Shown here piece by piece: positions 38,681 to 52,203 of a DNA stretch of 64,000 nt. This DNA is from Quillaja saponaria. Taxonomy: Eukaryota > Streptophyta > Magnoliopsida > Fabales > Quillajaceae. The position numbers and the translations under genes were made by a program. Under the pieces are notes generated by a model. It made no database searches and was not told the DNA's origin. It saw nothing but the letters and a program-made list of their open reading frames with translations. The stretch covers positions 992,001 to 1,056,000 of the forward strand of contig CM055611.1 in the NCBI GenBank assembly GCA_029379385.1, read 5' to 3'. How positions within the stretch are numbered: position 1 is the stretch's first letter; each line of letters opens with the position of its first letter.

Positions 38681-39340
38681 TGGAAAAACTATATAATGAA
38701 TCAATTTTAAAAACATAATTTTAAAACAGGTCATTTTTCAAATTAATACTGAAAATGAACCAAATTTACCATATTACCGTCACGTCATCCAGCCACATCA
38801 GCAAAAAAAAAAAAGGAACAGTATGCGAATTTACTGTTCACTGAATAGTTACATGGATATTGTTCACTTTTTTTTAAAAAAAAAAATAAATTATTTTTAC
38901 CTTTTCTCACAATTAAAAAATAAAAATAAATGAATAGTAACTTCGTGAGTCCAACTCACGAAGTTACTATTTAATTTTTTTTTCCTATTTTTATCTCTAT
39001 AAAATTGATAAAATTTTGGGAATATTTTTTATTTTTATCTTGAAAAAATTTATCCTAATATTACAACCACAAAAAAATAAAAATAACAGTAATGTTGTGA
39101 TTTCAACCCACAAAATTACTATTGTTATTTTTGTAATTTTTTTTTAGTAAAAAGAAATTTTTTACCCTTTTCCAAAAACAAATTAAAAAAATACATATAC
39201 ATAACTCACGAAGTTACTATTTTTTTATTTTATTTTTTTGCCATAAATACAAATTTTATTTATTTATTCCTTGTAATTTTTAATTTTTTTTGTCTAACAG
39301 CAACTTAGTTGATTTTTTTTAATTTTCGTAAATACATATT
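38681..39340 (+). repeat. Left terminal inverted repeat of the MULE
   Basis: About 0.6 kb, homologous in inverted orientation to 44530-45201. It contains a perfect 17-bp stem hairpin at 38934-38970 (ATAGTAACTTCGTGAGT, loop CCA) and diverged copies of the same palindrome near 39088-39122 and 39200-39222. The inner limit is approximate because the homology fades into AT-rich sequence. Confidence 0.7.
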
Positions 39341-39619
39341 TTATTTTATTTTTTTTAATTTCTCCCTTGTATTTTTTTTTTTTTTATGCTTCTAATTTAT
39401 TTTATTTTTCCGCTTGGTTTTTTTTTGTTTTTTACCACATTGTAAATGCATGCTTTCTTTGTACCATGCATACATGATAAATTAAAGGTATTTTTCTATG
39501 CATTTTTTGTTTTTTTTTTCCTTGTACCATAGGGCTTTTCAAATTATGCATTGTTTTTTTCTCCCACTTGCTTAGAGAGAATGAGTAAATGTTTGATTTT
39601 TTCCTACTTCATTCTGCCT

Positions 39620-39860
39620 CATTTGCTTGCTTTGTTTTTTTTTCTTTCCTTTACCTGTAAAACTCTGCATGCCATTCCTTTTTATGTTTTTTTTTTTTGG
39701 CATGCTTTACTTTTTTTCCTTTCCTTTACTTGTAAAATGCTGCATTCTATTCCTTTTTCTTTTCTTTTTTTGCACGCTTTGTTTTGTTTCCTTTCATTTA
39801 CCTGCAAACTCTGCATGCCATTCCTTTTTTTTTTTTTTTTTCTTTTTCTGCCTCTGCATG
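39620..39860 (+). repeat. Tandem repeat, three units of about 70-77 bp
   Basis: Each unit runs through GCTTTGTTTT, CTTTCCTTTACCTGTAAA, CTCTGCATGCCATTCCTTTT and a T-rich spacer. The three units start near 39627, 39702 and 39775, with a partial fourth copy of CTCTGCATGC near 39853. They lie inside the MULE, between its left TIR and the coding region. Confidence 0.75.
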
Positions 39861-40479
39861 CAATAATTTTGTTGCTCCTACACCCGTGAAACATCTTTCT
39901 TCACTCTCCATAAATCATTCTCACCCATTCTTGCTCATTCTCACCTCAATCTTATGCATAAACCTTTTCTCACCTTCAACAAATCAAAATTCCTCACCTC
40001 AAACTTATACAAGTATCATTTATCTGCACTTTCAATATTCATTACCATTTTCTCACCTTCTTCAACACATAAGTTCTACCTTATTTATTTTCTAACTTCA
40101 CTTCACCTTCAAACTTTAATTTTATTTTCCTAGCGATCTATTTCATTTCTTTCCCTCAATTACTCACGTTCATTCCTCTTCCATCACTCACACAAGAGAG
40201 GTATATTTTTGTTACATTAATAAAAATTAATATTGTTATTTTGGAATTTTATTATTAGATATTTTATTTACTCACAACAAATTTATTTCATTAACATGAC
40301 ACTTTCTTAAGTGCTTGTATTCATTCATTATCCACCACTCACACGAAGGTACTTTCTTGTTACATTAATCTTAGTTTTTAGTTATAATTACTTTAAAGTT
40401 TATAAACAGTGATATTGTGATTAATAGTTTTTTAGTTTTAGTAGAAAATTTATAAAATTAAATAATGAAAATTTTATTT

Positions 40480-41110
40480 TATTATTAGTAGATATTTTAT
40501 CATAATAAATGAATATGTTAAAATAATTAATTAGTGATAACGAGTAGATATTTTTTTAGACAATATATTGCTAAGACTTTTGGGTAAATTGATGGTGGAA
40601 AAGTAATTTTTATATAGTTTTGTTAGAAAAGTAATGAAAATAAATAATAATATTATTATTGTTAGATAGTTTATCATAACAGGAAAGTAATAATGTAATT
40701 TTTATGTAGTTTTTATAAATATAGTAATTTTTATGTAGTTTTGTTATTATTACATATTTTATGAAAATAATTTTTATAATTTTCATAATTTTTATGAAAA
40801 GAAATATTATTTTATTTATTTATTATTATTACATATTTTATCATAACAGGAAATTAATAATGTAATTTTTATATTGTTTTTATAAATAATGTATTTTTTA
40901 TGTATTTTTGTTAGAAAGCAATGAAAATAAATATTTTTATTTATTTATTATTATTAGATATTAGTTATTTTATCATAACAGGAAATTAATAATGTAATTT
41001 TTATATTGTTTTTATAAAATGTATTTTTTTATATAGTTTTGTTAGAAAAATAATAAAAATAAATATTGCTATTATTATTATATATTTTGGCATAATAGGA
41101 ATATGTTTAA
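40480..41110 (+). repeat. Degenerate tandem repeat array inside the MULE
   Basis: The block TTTATCATAACAGGAAA recurs at about 40671, 40831 and 40970, each followed by AATAATGTAATTTTTAT, GTTTTTATAAAT and a GAAAATAAATA tract. Period is about 140-160 bp with indels. The flanking parts at 40490-40560 and 41085-41150 share AATTAATTAGTGATAA-GAGTA, a further diverged pair. Confidence 0.65.
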
Positions 41111-41406
41111 ATAATTAATTAGTGATAATGAGTAAATGATAAAATAAAATGTGATTAGAATTAGAAATTTACTTAATGTAGTTATTAGAAAATTTATGAT
41201 TTGTGTTACTAAGTTAATATTTCTACATGTTTTAATTAATTAGTGTTACTAAGTCAATATTTCTACATGAACTCCAAGTCAATATTTGTTCATAATTATT
41301 ATATTTAAAGTCAATATTTGTTCATAATTATTATATTTAGTGTTTTTGTGGTAAATAAGTTAGTAATCTAATGTTAATTTGAGACTTTGAAAGAACAAAG
41401 CACATC

Positions 41407-41987
41407 ATGGATCACATAACGATTATGTGTTATATGAATGGTGAGATCACAACTGGGCCAAAAGGTGTTGAATATAGTTTACCTCCCGTTAAATGTATTC
41501 GGATGCCGATGGGTATCAATTATGTTTGATTTCATGATTTCATGGTTGTTTGTGCAAAGGCCTAAAGGTTGACCAGAGAACTGAGTACCTCAGCATCATT
41601 TGTTGATTTCTGAATGCATCTAATAATTCAACATGGTACAGTCCAATTAAAGTAAATGATGATGATGATTTGGAAGTCATGTTCGGACATGCTAGTATGC
41701 AAGATCCTGGATTTTGTTTGGATCTATACTTAGAGAAAAACACAATTCAGGATATGCCGGGACATATAGATTTTTGTCATGGCGAATCTTCATCATTTCC
41801 TAATGTATATGCCTCAGAAGATAGAGTTATAGAGACTCAATCAACAAATGCTGGTAGTATACAAGAGACGTCATTATCTCATCAGTCTCCAACCACGATG
41901 TTAAACTCAAAACCACTTTGTTTTGACGATTCTCATGTTATTGCTCCTGAGCCGGGGTTTGACGATCCTCATATACATATATACTAA
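41407..41987 (+). pseudogene. Broken MULE N-terminal (PB1-like) region
   Basis: ATG at 41407 opens a 40-residue stretch (MNGEITTGPKGVEYSLPP...). It resembles the N-terminal region of plant MULE proteins and ends at TGA 41527. The homology continues in another frame as GLKVDQRTEYLS, a second stop, then YSPIKVNDDDDLEVMFGHAS and DLYLEK. The acidic DDDDLEVMF stretch is characteristic of the MULE N-terminus. The last part (to 41987) is Ser/Thr/Pro-rich linker. At least two stops and one frameshift disable it. The family call rests on recognised sequence patterns, not a search. Confidence 0.6.
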
Positions 41988-42108
41988 ATCAGGACACTCA
42001 AAACCACTCAATCAAGAAATTCAAGATTTTTTTATTTACTTTTAAATAAAACACTAAAAATTGATATACATATATACTAAAATTATTTGTTTGATATTAT
42101 ACAGATTA

Positions 42109-44195
42109 ATGGAGCAATGTCCTTTAGATTGTTCTCTTTTATATCTTCAAGACACTCATCGTTCGGCTAGATTATATGACATACCAGAGGTATATAAATT
42201 ACATCATGTTCATTAACTTGTTATATTGGTTACCTTAAATTTGTTTTATATTTCAATTTCTTAACGTAAACATCTTTTATGATAATCAAGATGATACAAC
42301 ACTACGAGTACGACGTAGAGAGGCTGTCGTCGATCGCGCATATGGAGAGCTTGACGAACGAATTGTGGAATTACTTCGTACAGTAGGCTTTTATGGAGTA
42401 ATGAGACTCAGGTTCATTCAGATGGATTGACACTTGATCACAGCTTTAGTTGAGAGATGGAGGCAAGAGACACACATTTCATCTCCCTCATGGAGAGGCC
42501 ACAATCACTTTACAAGATGTTAGTGTACTTTTTGGCCTCCCAGTGGATGGTGAGGTTGTTTCTAGTTGTGTTGGACCTCAGCTCCTTTCATATTGTGAGC
42601 AGCTATTGGGTGTAGTGCCTACTAGAACGAACATTGATGGGTTCCGTATCAGTCTCTCTTGGTTGACTGAGACATTTCAAAATTTGCCACAGGATGCTGA
42701 TGAAATCATAGTTGAGAGATATGCACGAGTGTATATATTGCAACTTATCGGTGGATTTTTATTTGCGGATAAGTCTCAGTCCCGTGTACATTTTATGTGG
42801 TTACCTCTGCTACAAAATTTTGATCATATTGCACATTATAGTTGGGGTAGCGCATGTCTGGCTTGGTTGTCTAGGGAGATGTGTCATACTAGTAAAACAA
42901 ATGTCACTGATCTTGCTGGTGCAGTGATTTTGTTACAATTATGGGCATGGGAGAGGTTACCGATGATGGCTCCAATGAGAGATGTGGCGATGCCATTTGA
43001 TTCTACTTCTCCAATATGTACAAGGTAAATTTGTTTATTTGTTTCATGTCTTATTTGATTATGTTCAAGGTAAAGGTCTTGGTATTATTATGATGATTAT
43101 TAATTTATTTACTTTATAATTGTAGATGGTGGGCTAATTTTTGTGTTACTAAAATTACCTCACATTCTGTGAGATGATATAGACGAACGCTAGATGAGAT
43201 GTCACAAGATCAGGTTACATGGGTTAATAATTAAGAATATATTCATCTAGTTCATTTCCATGTTATAACATTAGAATCATATTATTTTTACATTCATGTT
43301 ACATTTACTATCATTTTCATTTTTCTTATTTTACAATTTCTATGGATGCCATATAATACATGGGTGATGGCATCCCTCCCACCTTATTGTTTGAACGGGC
43401 GAGATATATGGTGCTCAACTGTTCCTTTAATTTGTTTCCATATTATGGAGTACTACAGGGCAGACAGGGTGAAGTGTCAATTTGGTTATATTCAAACCAT
43501 ACCAGAAAATCCAGATAGTGATGTTGATTTGCATATGACTGACCTTAGGATGCGTAGAAATACAGATTATCGTCGAAGATATGCTGCCTACATTAATGTT
43601 TGGGGTATGAGGCGAACTTTTGTTGTGAATGGACAACCATCTTATAGTCAACTTGTTTCACCAGATTACATGCAGTGTTATCAAAGGTTTGGTATGCAAT
43701 TTTTGACACCATATGGTCGTTATCAGAGATTTCCTACTTATCCTCATAATTCAACAGTAGCCTCACCATCGCATAGTCACTCTCAGGCTCCTACCCCCTC
43801 ATGTGCATATGCTCCATCATCTTCATTACATGCATATGATGGTCCGTCATCTTCTCATATTTGGGTAGCCCATCTCATGACATAAATGCATTGTCGATCC
43901 CAAATATGTTTCAGTATGGTACTACTCCAGAGTCATATAGAGCACCCATCCCACATACATATGACATGGGTATGGGAAGATGACACAGTTACATACAGAC
44001 TATATTGGATGGCATGTGGACGCTGAGGATCTCGTTGGATATAATGACAAAGGTGGCAGTGGACCAGGTGGTGATGAGACAGATGACCTAGGTCATGTCA
44101 CACAACAAAACATGTCGCGTGATATAGCTCCAAGAAGGAACCTTGCTAGAAATAGGAGACCCCCGCCTTGTGATACTCATTTACGAAGGAGATGA
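42109..44195 (+). pseudogene. Plant mobile domain (PMD) coding region, disabled
   Basis: Pieces in order are 42109-42189 (DCSLLYLQDTHRSARLYDIPE), 42293-42449 (DERIVELLRTVGFYGVMRL), 42450-43028 (HTFHLPHGEATITLQDVSVL ... GLPVDG ... VHFMWLPLL), about 43126-43214 (WWANFCVTKITSH) and 43346-43885 (LPPYCLNGRDIW ... YYRADRVKCQFGYIQTIP), with a basic, Pro-rich tail at 43980-44195. This is the order of PMD proteins (MAIN/MAIL1 and PP7-long-form-like). Damage: TGA at 42428 where the family has Trp, a net one-base frame shift near 42478, and TGA within HSVR-YRR near 43175. In host PMD proteins the domain acts in genome stability and transposon silencing; transposon copies have no assigned function. Confidence 0.75.
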
Positions 44196-44529
44196 AATTA
44201 ATATAAAATATTGTACATCTCACAACATAGTTTGGATATTTTTATTTCCTAATTTTATTATAATTTGGATTGTTTAATTTCTTAATAATTCAATCTTCGA
44301 TGAAATTAAATTTACAAAATAATACTAATTTTTTTATAAATAATGCATCTATTATTATAAAAAATAGTACACTAATTACTTTACCCAAAAAATTGTTAAT
44401 TTATTTGATAAAAGGAAAGAAAAAAAATATTCTCATTGATAAAGGGAATATGATTTTACCAAGAAATGGTTTTATCAAGAAAAAATTATTAATTTATTCA
44501 TTATTGTCTTACTAAATATATAGAGTAAA

Positions 44530-45201
44530 TAAATAAAAGGGAGAAAATAAAATAAAAATAAATGAATAGTAACTTCGTGTGTTGGGCTCATTGTTTATGT
44601 GTTTTTTTTTTGAAACGTGATAAAAATTTTCAATCAACTAAAAAAAAATTACAAAACAAACAACTGTAACTTCGTATATTAGGATCATGAAGTTAGGGTT
44701 CATTTTTATTATTTTATGGTTGTAATTTTGGGGTAAATTTTTTCAAGATAAATAAAAATACAAATAAAAAAAACTATTCATATATTTTTAATTTTTGAAA
44801 AATGATAAAAAAAAATTTCTTACTTAAGAAAATAATAATAATTTTTTATTCTCAAACAAAATTATAACGAAATAAATAAAAATAAATAAATAAAGTAAAC
44901 AGTAACTTTATGAGTTGAACTCATGAAATTACTATTTATATATTTTTATTTTTTTAATTTTGAGAAAAGATATAATAATTTTAAAATAAAAAAATAAACA
45001 GTACTGTTTAATAAACAGTATTCGTGTAACTATTCAATGAACAGTAATTCGCATACTGTTCACTTTTTTTTATTTTTTTTTATGTGTGACTGATGTAACT
45101 GAATGACGTGACGGTTATATGATAAATTTGATCCATTTTTAATATTAGTTTAAGAATGACTTTTTTTAAAATTAGTCCATTATATGATTTTTTTTCTCCC
45201 C
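44530..45201 (-). repeat. Right terminal inverted repeat of the MULE
   Basis: Inverted partner of 38681-39340. The reverse complement shares AGTATGCGAATTACTGTTCA, ACCGTCACGTCATTC and ATCATATAATGGACTAATTT-type blocks with the left end. It also has diverged AGTAACTT-type palindromes near 44568, 44668 and 44899. The outermost bases are GGGGAG on the minus strand against TGGAAA on the left. Confidence 0.7.
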
Positions 45202-45609
45202 GGGAAGAGTTCCTGTCAATATGCTGTTCAACCTGCATTTAATCTCATGTTTGGTACATTATTACATTCCTTACATTGCATGTTATGCCTCGTGAAATTG
45301 AGATATTTACAAGACTAATCCTATGAGGCATGATCCTAGGGCAGAATCCACATTTCCCCATCCAAAATCCCAACAGAAAATTTGCCCTAATATTCAAAAT
45401 CAGGAATAATGGGTAATAAGACAACCATTCACGAGAGAGAAAAATAGAAATAAGACAAAGATATCATAACTTCGAATTGGAAAAACATTACTAGTTCAAC
45501 GGTACTTTAAAATGAAATCGCTATTTCTCAAACATAGAAAATGACCAATCAGCTAGGTCAAACAGGCAAAATCTAAAGGCAAAACACGTCCATAATAATG
45601 TTATCAAAT
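45202..45609. other. Right MULE target duplication and RPS4 3' flank
   Basis: 45202-45210 is GGGAAGAGT, the right copy of the candidate target duplication. The rest up to the RPS4 stop codon is AT-rich and should include its 3' untranslated region. Confidence 0.5.
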
Positions 45610-47958
<2,349 letters not shown>

Positions 47959-48052
47959 TTTTCTGTATACTTGTCAGAGATCAAGCTCTGAGCTTCCGAC
48001 TTCAGCTGCTGGTCTCCGCTGTTCCTGAGCTACTGAGGGATGAGGCAGCTAA

Positions 48053-48060
48053 AAACCCTA
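48053..48060 (+). promoter_or_regulatory. Telo-box upstream of RPS4
   Basis: AAACCCTA, about 95 bases before the RPS4 ATG (gene on minus strand). Telo-boxes paired with site II motifs are characteristic of plant promoters for translation-machinery genes. Confidence 0.65.
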
Positions 48061-48132
48061 GCAGAGTTTACATATACTCACTCCTCCAGCAAACCAAAGG
48101 CTTTCCGGGTGAATTAAATCGGGTAGGAATCA

Positions 48133-48138
48133 TGGGCT
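48133..48138 (+). promoter_or_regulatory. Site II motif (TGGGCY) upstream of RPS4
   Basis: TGGGCT, 73 bases beyond the telo-box. This is the TCP-type site II motif found with telo-boxes in ribosomal protein promoters; short enough that chance occurrence is possible. Confidence 0.5.
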
Positions 48139-48366
48139 TTTCAGCCTTTGGGTTTGGATTGGACCTAATGAAATGATAGAAAAAAGGTCTAGTCTAACAC
48201 AAAGGTGCAAGTATGTTTCTTTGGGTTTGTATTGGACCTAATGTAATAATATGATTATCACTTAGGTCCGGATTCGTTTAGATGGACTGTATTGAAATGG
48301 AGAATTTGGTGGTTTAATACTGATTTTTCTGTTTGGTGCATATTTTAGAATTAAAAAATATAATTT
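48139..48366. other. RPS4 upstream spacer
   Basis: TTTGGGTTTG-ATTGGACCTAATG occurs twice (about 48147-48171 and 48220-48243), a short direct duplication in the RPS4 upstream region. No gene. Confidence 0.4.
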
Positions 48367-48862
48367 GTAAGGATTTATTTGGATGGAAGGGAATGGAAGA
48401 AGAGGAAAGGAGAGGAGAGGGTAATATATATTTTTCTTTGTTTGGTAATTTTTATTTATGGAGAGAGAGAAGATTGAGAGATACATGTATTCTTTTAAAC
48501 CCTTCCAAATCTCAAAATTGAGAGGATTTAGAAAGAGAGGATAAATATTTTATAATTTTTTATTGCAGCGCTAAATATACCTCTACTATTTTTATTAAAT
48601 ATCTATTACTACTCAATCAAAACATTTTAAAGACAAAATCATAAAAATACGAATATGTTATTCTCTTCTCTCCTTTCTTCTCAACTTCCAAATAAGAAAT
48701 GTACATTGTATTTTCTTTTTCTCTTCCTTCAATTTTTTTAACTTCTAAATAAGAGAAATGATAAGTGTCAATTTTTCTCTACTCTCCTTTCTTTTCCTCT
48801 CATCTCCTTTCCCTCTATTTACTCTCCTCTTCTTTCTCCTCAAACTTCTAAATAGATCTTAA
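48367..48862. mobile_element. MITE-like inverted-repeat element
   Basis: The left end (AAGGATTTATTTGGATGGAAG, purine-rich GGAAAGGAGAGGAGAGGG inside) is matched by the minus-strand right end (TTAAGATCTATTTAGAAG, then GAGGAGAAAGAAGAGGAGAG). It is about 0.5 kb, non-coding, with long purine-rich subterminal tracts that could pair as a stem. No clear target duplication was seen and the superfamily is not assigned. Confidence 0.5.
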
Positions 48863-50057
48863 TTCTTATACGTAGGCCATAAAATTTACAAATCTTGGAC
48901 ATGTACTATTTTTGACAACCACTTACATATGTTGACAACTCATGCTATAAATCTGTTACCACCACCCACTGACATATCTTATCCATCGAAAATTTTGTCC
49001 ACCTACCATCGACTACCACCACCATCATCGTCGTCTCTTGAAATACAATACCGACCACTATCAGAACTTATGGAATATGACAATAACTAGCCAAACCAGT
49101 CAAACCATCACCTGATACTATTTCTGGCTGAATTACTTCTAAAACCCAAAATAGTTGTTTACTCGGCCAAATCGTAGGCAGTAATTTAAAGATCTAATTC
49201 GATTAAAAAAAAAAAATTAGATAAGAGAAAGTTGTAATAGACTATTTTTCTTTTTTCTTTAGTTTCCATTTATACTTTTTTTGTTTTTTGTTTTTCAATT
49301 TTGGTTTGACATTAATTATTACATGTACAAAAAATATTTATATTTCTATATTAAAATAAAAATTTTAAATTATGATGTCACGGCCAAGATCTGGGCACTT
49401 TTAATGTCACCTTTTAGGCCGGGTGACTCAAAAATTATCTAGAAGGGTATGATTATGTGCAGTCTTATTTGAATTTTTTTGATAAAAATGTAATAAAATC
49501 TAATTTAATTATTATTTTTCTATAAATACAAAATTAAATTAATATTATATACTAAGCATAATTTTTTTCATATATATATATATTATCCATTAATCATGAA
49601 AATAGATTAAAGATTGTTGTCCATTTAGGTGCTTTATTAATGGTATTGGGGTGTTATTTGTGGAGATAACAAGGATAGTATAGTTTTTTACTTGATGAAA
49701 TCTTATTAATATAAAACTTGATTATAAAGTGAAAAAAAATAAGTATTAAATTCCTACTTATTTTTTTGATTATAATCACATAATTGTTTTTTAAAATATG
49801 ATTATAATGCTAAAAACCCTCTAACCAAACCCTAAATATCGAAATTATTTAATTATAATCAAATTTAACTATCTCATAATCAATTACAAACACACTCTAA
49901 GGTCATGAGTACTTAACTTTATGATAAAATTGAGATGTTGAGACTTCAAATTCAAATTTCATTCTCAATTTGATATGTAAATATTTTATCCTAATATATA
50001 TGTTCTTTCTCGCTCTATTTATGCAAAGAAAAAAAACATGTGACAATCCTTAAAGGT
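48863..50057. other. AT-rich spacer
   Basis: No gene recognised. A block of simple trinucleotide-rich sequence (ACC/CAC) at 48955-49030 and GATTATAATCA-type inverted motifs between 49770 and 49890 hint at further decayed small elements, without definable ends. Confidence 0.3.
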
Positions 50058-50303
50058 TGGTTTGGCGCATCATATAAGAGTAATAGAATAGTATAAAATA
50101 TATAGTTAGTTCTTATATAATATTTGGCAGTAACATGATAATATAAACTTATTTTGTTGATCTTTCATTATACTATATGACAGTATAAAGCTATATAATA
50201 GGGAGGAAAGTGATGAGACAATAATGTAATGACATAATAACTATCTAACCTAATATGTTGTATAATCTTATACTATATAATTTTATATGATGCACCTAAT
50301 GAG
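50058..50303. mobile_element. Small MITE-like element
   Basis: The left end GGTTTGGCGCATCATATAA and the minus-strand right end CATTAGGTGCATCATATAA are inverted repeats. Homology continues inward (ATAGTATAA, TAGTTAG / GGTTAGATAG). It is about 250 bp, AT-rich and non-coding. Ends are accurate only to a few bases, and no convincing target duplication was found. Confidence 0.55.
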
Positions 50304-52203
50304 GTATAAATGTTTCTAGAAAAACTGTTACCCTCAACCAGGTCTGGAAAATCAAATGATTTGATATTCGAATTCATATTCAAATCAAAATCAAATGTTG
50401 TTTGTATTCGATTTGATATTCGATCAAATTAGTTGAATACATATTCAATTAATTATTTGATATTCATTAAAACATAATTGCATACAATTATTAATTTCTA
50501 TAGTTATTTGTATGTATTTACTTTACCTGAACCGTAACCTTATGATGGTTAGGATGTATTTTTTATATCTATTTCAGTTATAGAGCGGTACTTGTAGTTT
50601 GTGTTGATAGTTATGTTACTATAATTACCACATGATTGTAAATTACTTAATTTTATTTTATTCATATTTATGAAATTTGTAGATAAATTTTTAAATATGA
50701 ATTTTTTTGATAAATATCAAAGGGAATATAAATATTCGTCAAATTTAAATAATGTTTAGAATTTAAATTCGAATATTGAATTTAAATTTAAATACAAATA
50801 ATAAAAAAATTAAACTATTCTTTTCCAATACAAATATTGTCGTTAAGCATCACCAAATTTTAAACACGGGTAAGGACAAGATTAACAACTAATGATGTGC
50901 ATTTATCAATTCGTCTTTATGTTTCAATGCCTTTTGGAATTTCAATATAGATTTTTAAAAAGAAAGAATGAAAAAAAAGAACATTATATATGCTTCTTGC
51001 CAAAATTGTGCAAGTGAATTTTCTTTTTATACTATGTTAATTAAGTCAAAAAACGACTTATAAATATGGTTTTATGCTCTAGTTATTCTATTTTTGCCAT
51101 ATTTTACTTTCATTTATACTCGTATTTATTAGCAAATATTGTTTAGAAGTATATTCTCATTTTTAATAACCAAAAAATTGAATTGAAACTGAATTTTATT
51201 TCAATTTGGTTAGATTATTTTTAATAAATTGTATTTTTGATTTTTAATTAATCAAAACAGAAATTATATTTTTGTTTTAAAAAAATAATATTAATTTGAG
51301 CCTTATTTTTGTGGGCCACACAAATATATTTATATATATTATAAAAATATTTTTTGATTTGAGTCTTATTTTGTGGACAAAAAATAAAAATAAAATTATA
51401 TCAATTTTTTTTTTAAAGTATTTAAATATATTTGTGTGGACCTAACACTAGGTTCACATAAACTAAATTATTCGAAATCGAACCTCGATTGTCACTTTCT
51501 ATTAAAAATTAACTTAACCAAAGATAAATTTAAACTACAATTTTTTATTTGTATACTTTCATTTTTAAATTAAATCGAATTAAACCTATCCCTACTACCT
51601 AGGAATCTCTTACTCAATGTTGTATATATTTATTAACAAAAGTAGGATTGTAATTTCAATTCGCATGTGCATCTTATATAAATCTTTGACAAATCTATAA
51701 ATTTTTTAGAAACTAAATTTAATCTTAACCCTACTACCTTAATCATAGTGTTCATTATTACAGGATGCGATTAGATTTTAGTCGTGCTATTGTTGCACAG
51801 ACTATAAATTTTTATTGAACTAGAATTTGATTTCATTCTAACTGCAGAGTAAAAGTTCAAAGAGGGTTGGAAAATTTACCTAGTTTTTTACTAAATTAGT
51901 ATTTTCCATGTTTTTTTTGTTCTTTTTATCGATTTCAAACTTTTGATTATAAACAATGGAAATCAATCATTCAAGCACCACTCCAAATATGGATTCACAC
52001 ATTCCCTTAAATTGAAATGGAAGAAGAAATTTATGAAGCTTGCTTACAAATTACAATTCAAAAACAATATTGTATACCCAAGAAGAAAGATGAAAAAAAA
52101 AAAAAAAAAACACAAATCATTACAAATAGTAATAAATAAATAAAAAAGTGGCAAGTTTTTACTCTAGCCCCTTTTGATGCCTTCTAATAATCAAATCTTC
52201 TGC
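50304..52203. other. AT-rich spacer downstream of the repeat-motif gene
   Basis: This low-complexity DNA has repeated TATTCGAATT/TGATATTCGAT-type words at 50360-50470 and 50750-50800, and no open frame with family features. The last stretch before 52204 should contain the 3' end of the minus-strand gene. Confidence 0.35.

Larger units (their letters stand above)
38681..45201 (+). mobile_element. Mutator-like element (MULE) carrying a plant mobile domain
   Basis: This 6.5-kb element is bounded by long inverted repeats. The left end and the reverse complement of the right end share blocks such as TATAATG, ATTTTAAAA, ACCGTCACGTCAT and CACGAAGTTACTAT over about 0.6 kb. The flanks are GGGAAGGGT (38672-38680) and GGGAAGAGT (45202-45210), an 8/9 match to a 9-bp target duplication, the size Mutator elements make. 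Inside are a decayed MULE N-terminal region and a decayed PMD region, both on the plus strand. No MULE transposase catalytic (DDE) region or zinc knuckle was found, so this copy cannot mobilise itself. Confidence 0.75.

Noticed and set aside
39551..40095. Overlapping frames rich in Phe, Leu and Cys at 39.6-40.1 kb
   Set aside because: They are translations of the T-rich tandem repeat inside the MULE, not genes.
40480..41110. CRISPR-like spaced repeats
   Set aside because: Units of 140-160 bp with indels in a plant transposon are ordinary tandem duplication; no spacer structure.
42109..44195. PMD region as a functional host MAIL-type gene
   Set aside because: Two in-frame stops, a frame shift, and its position between transposon TIRs show it is a broken transposon-borne copy.
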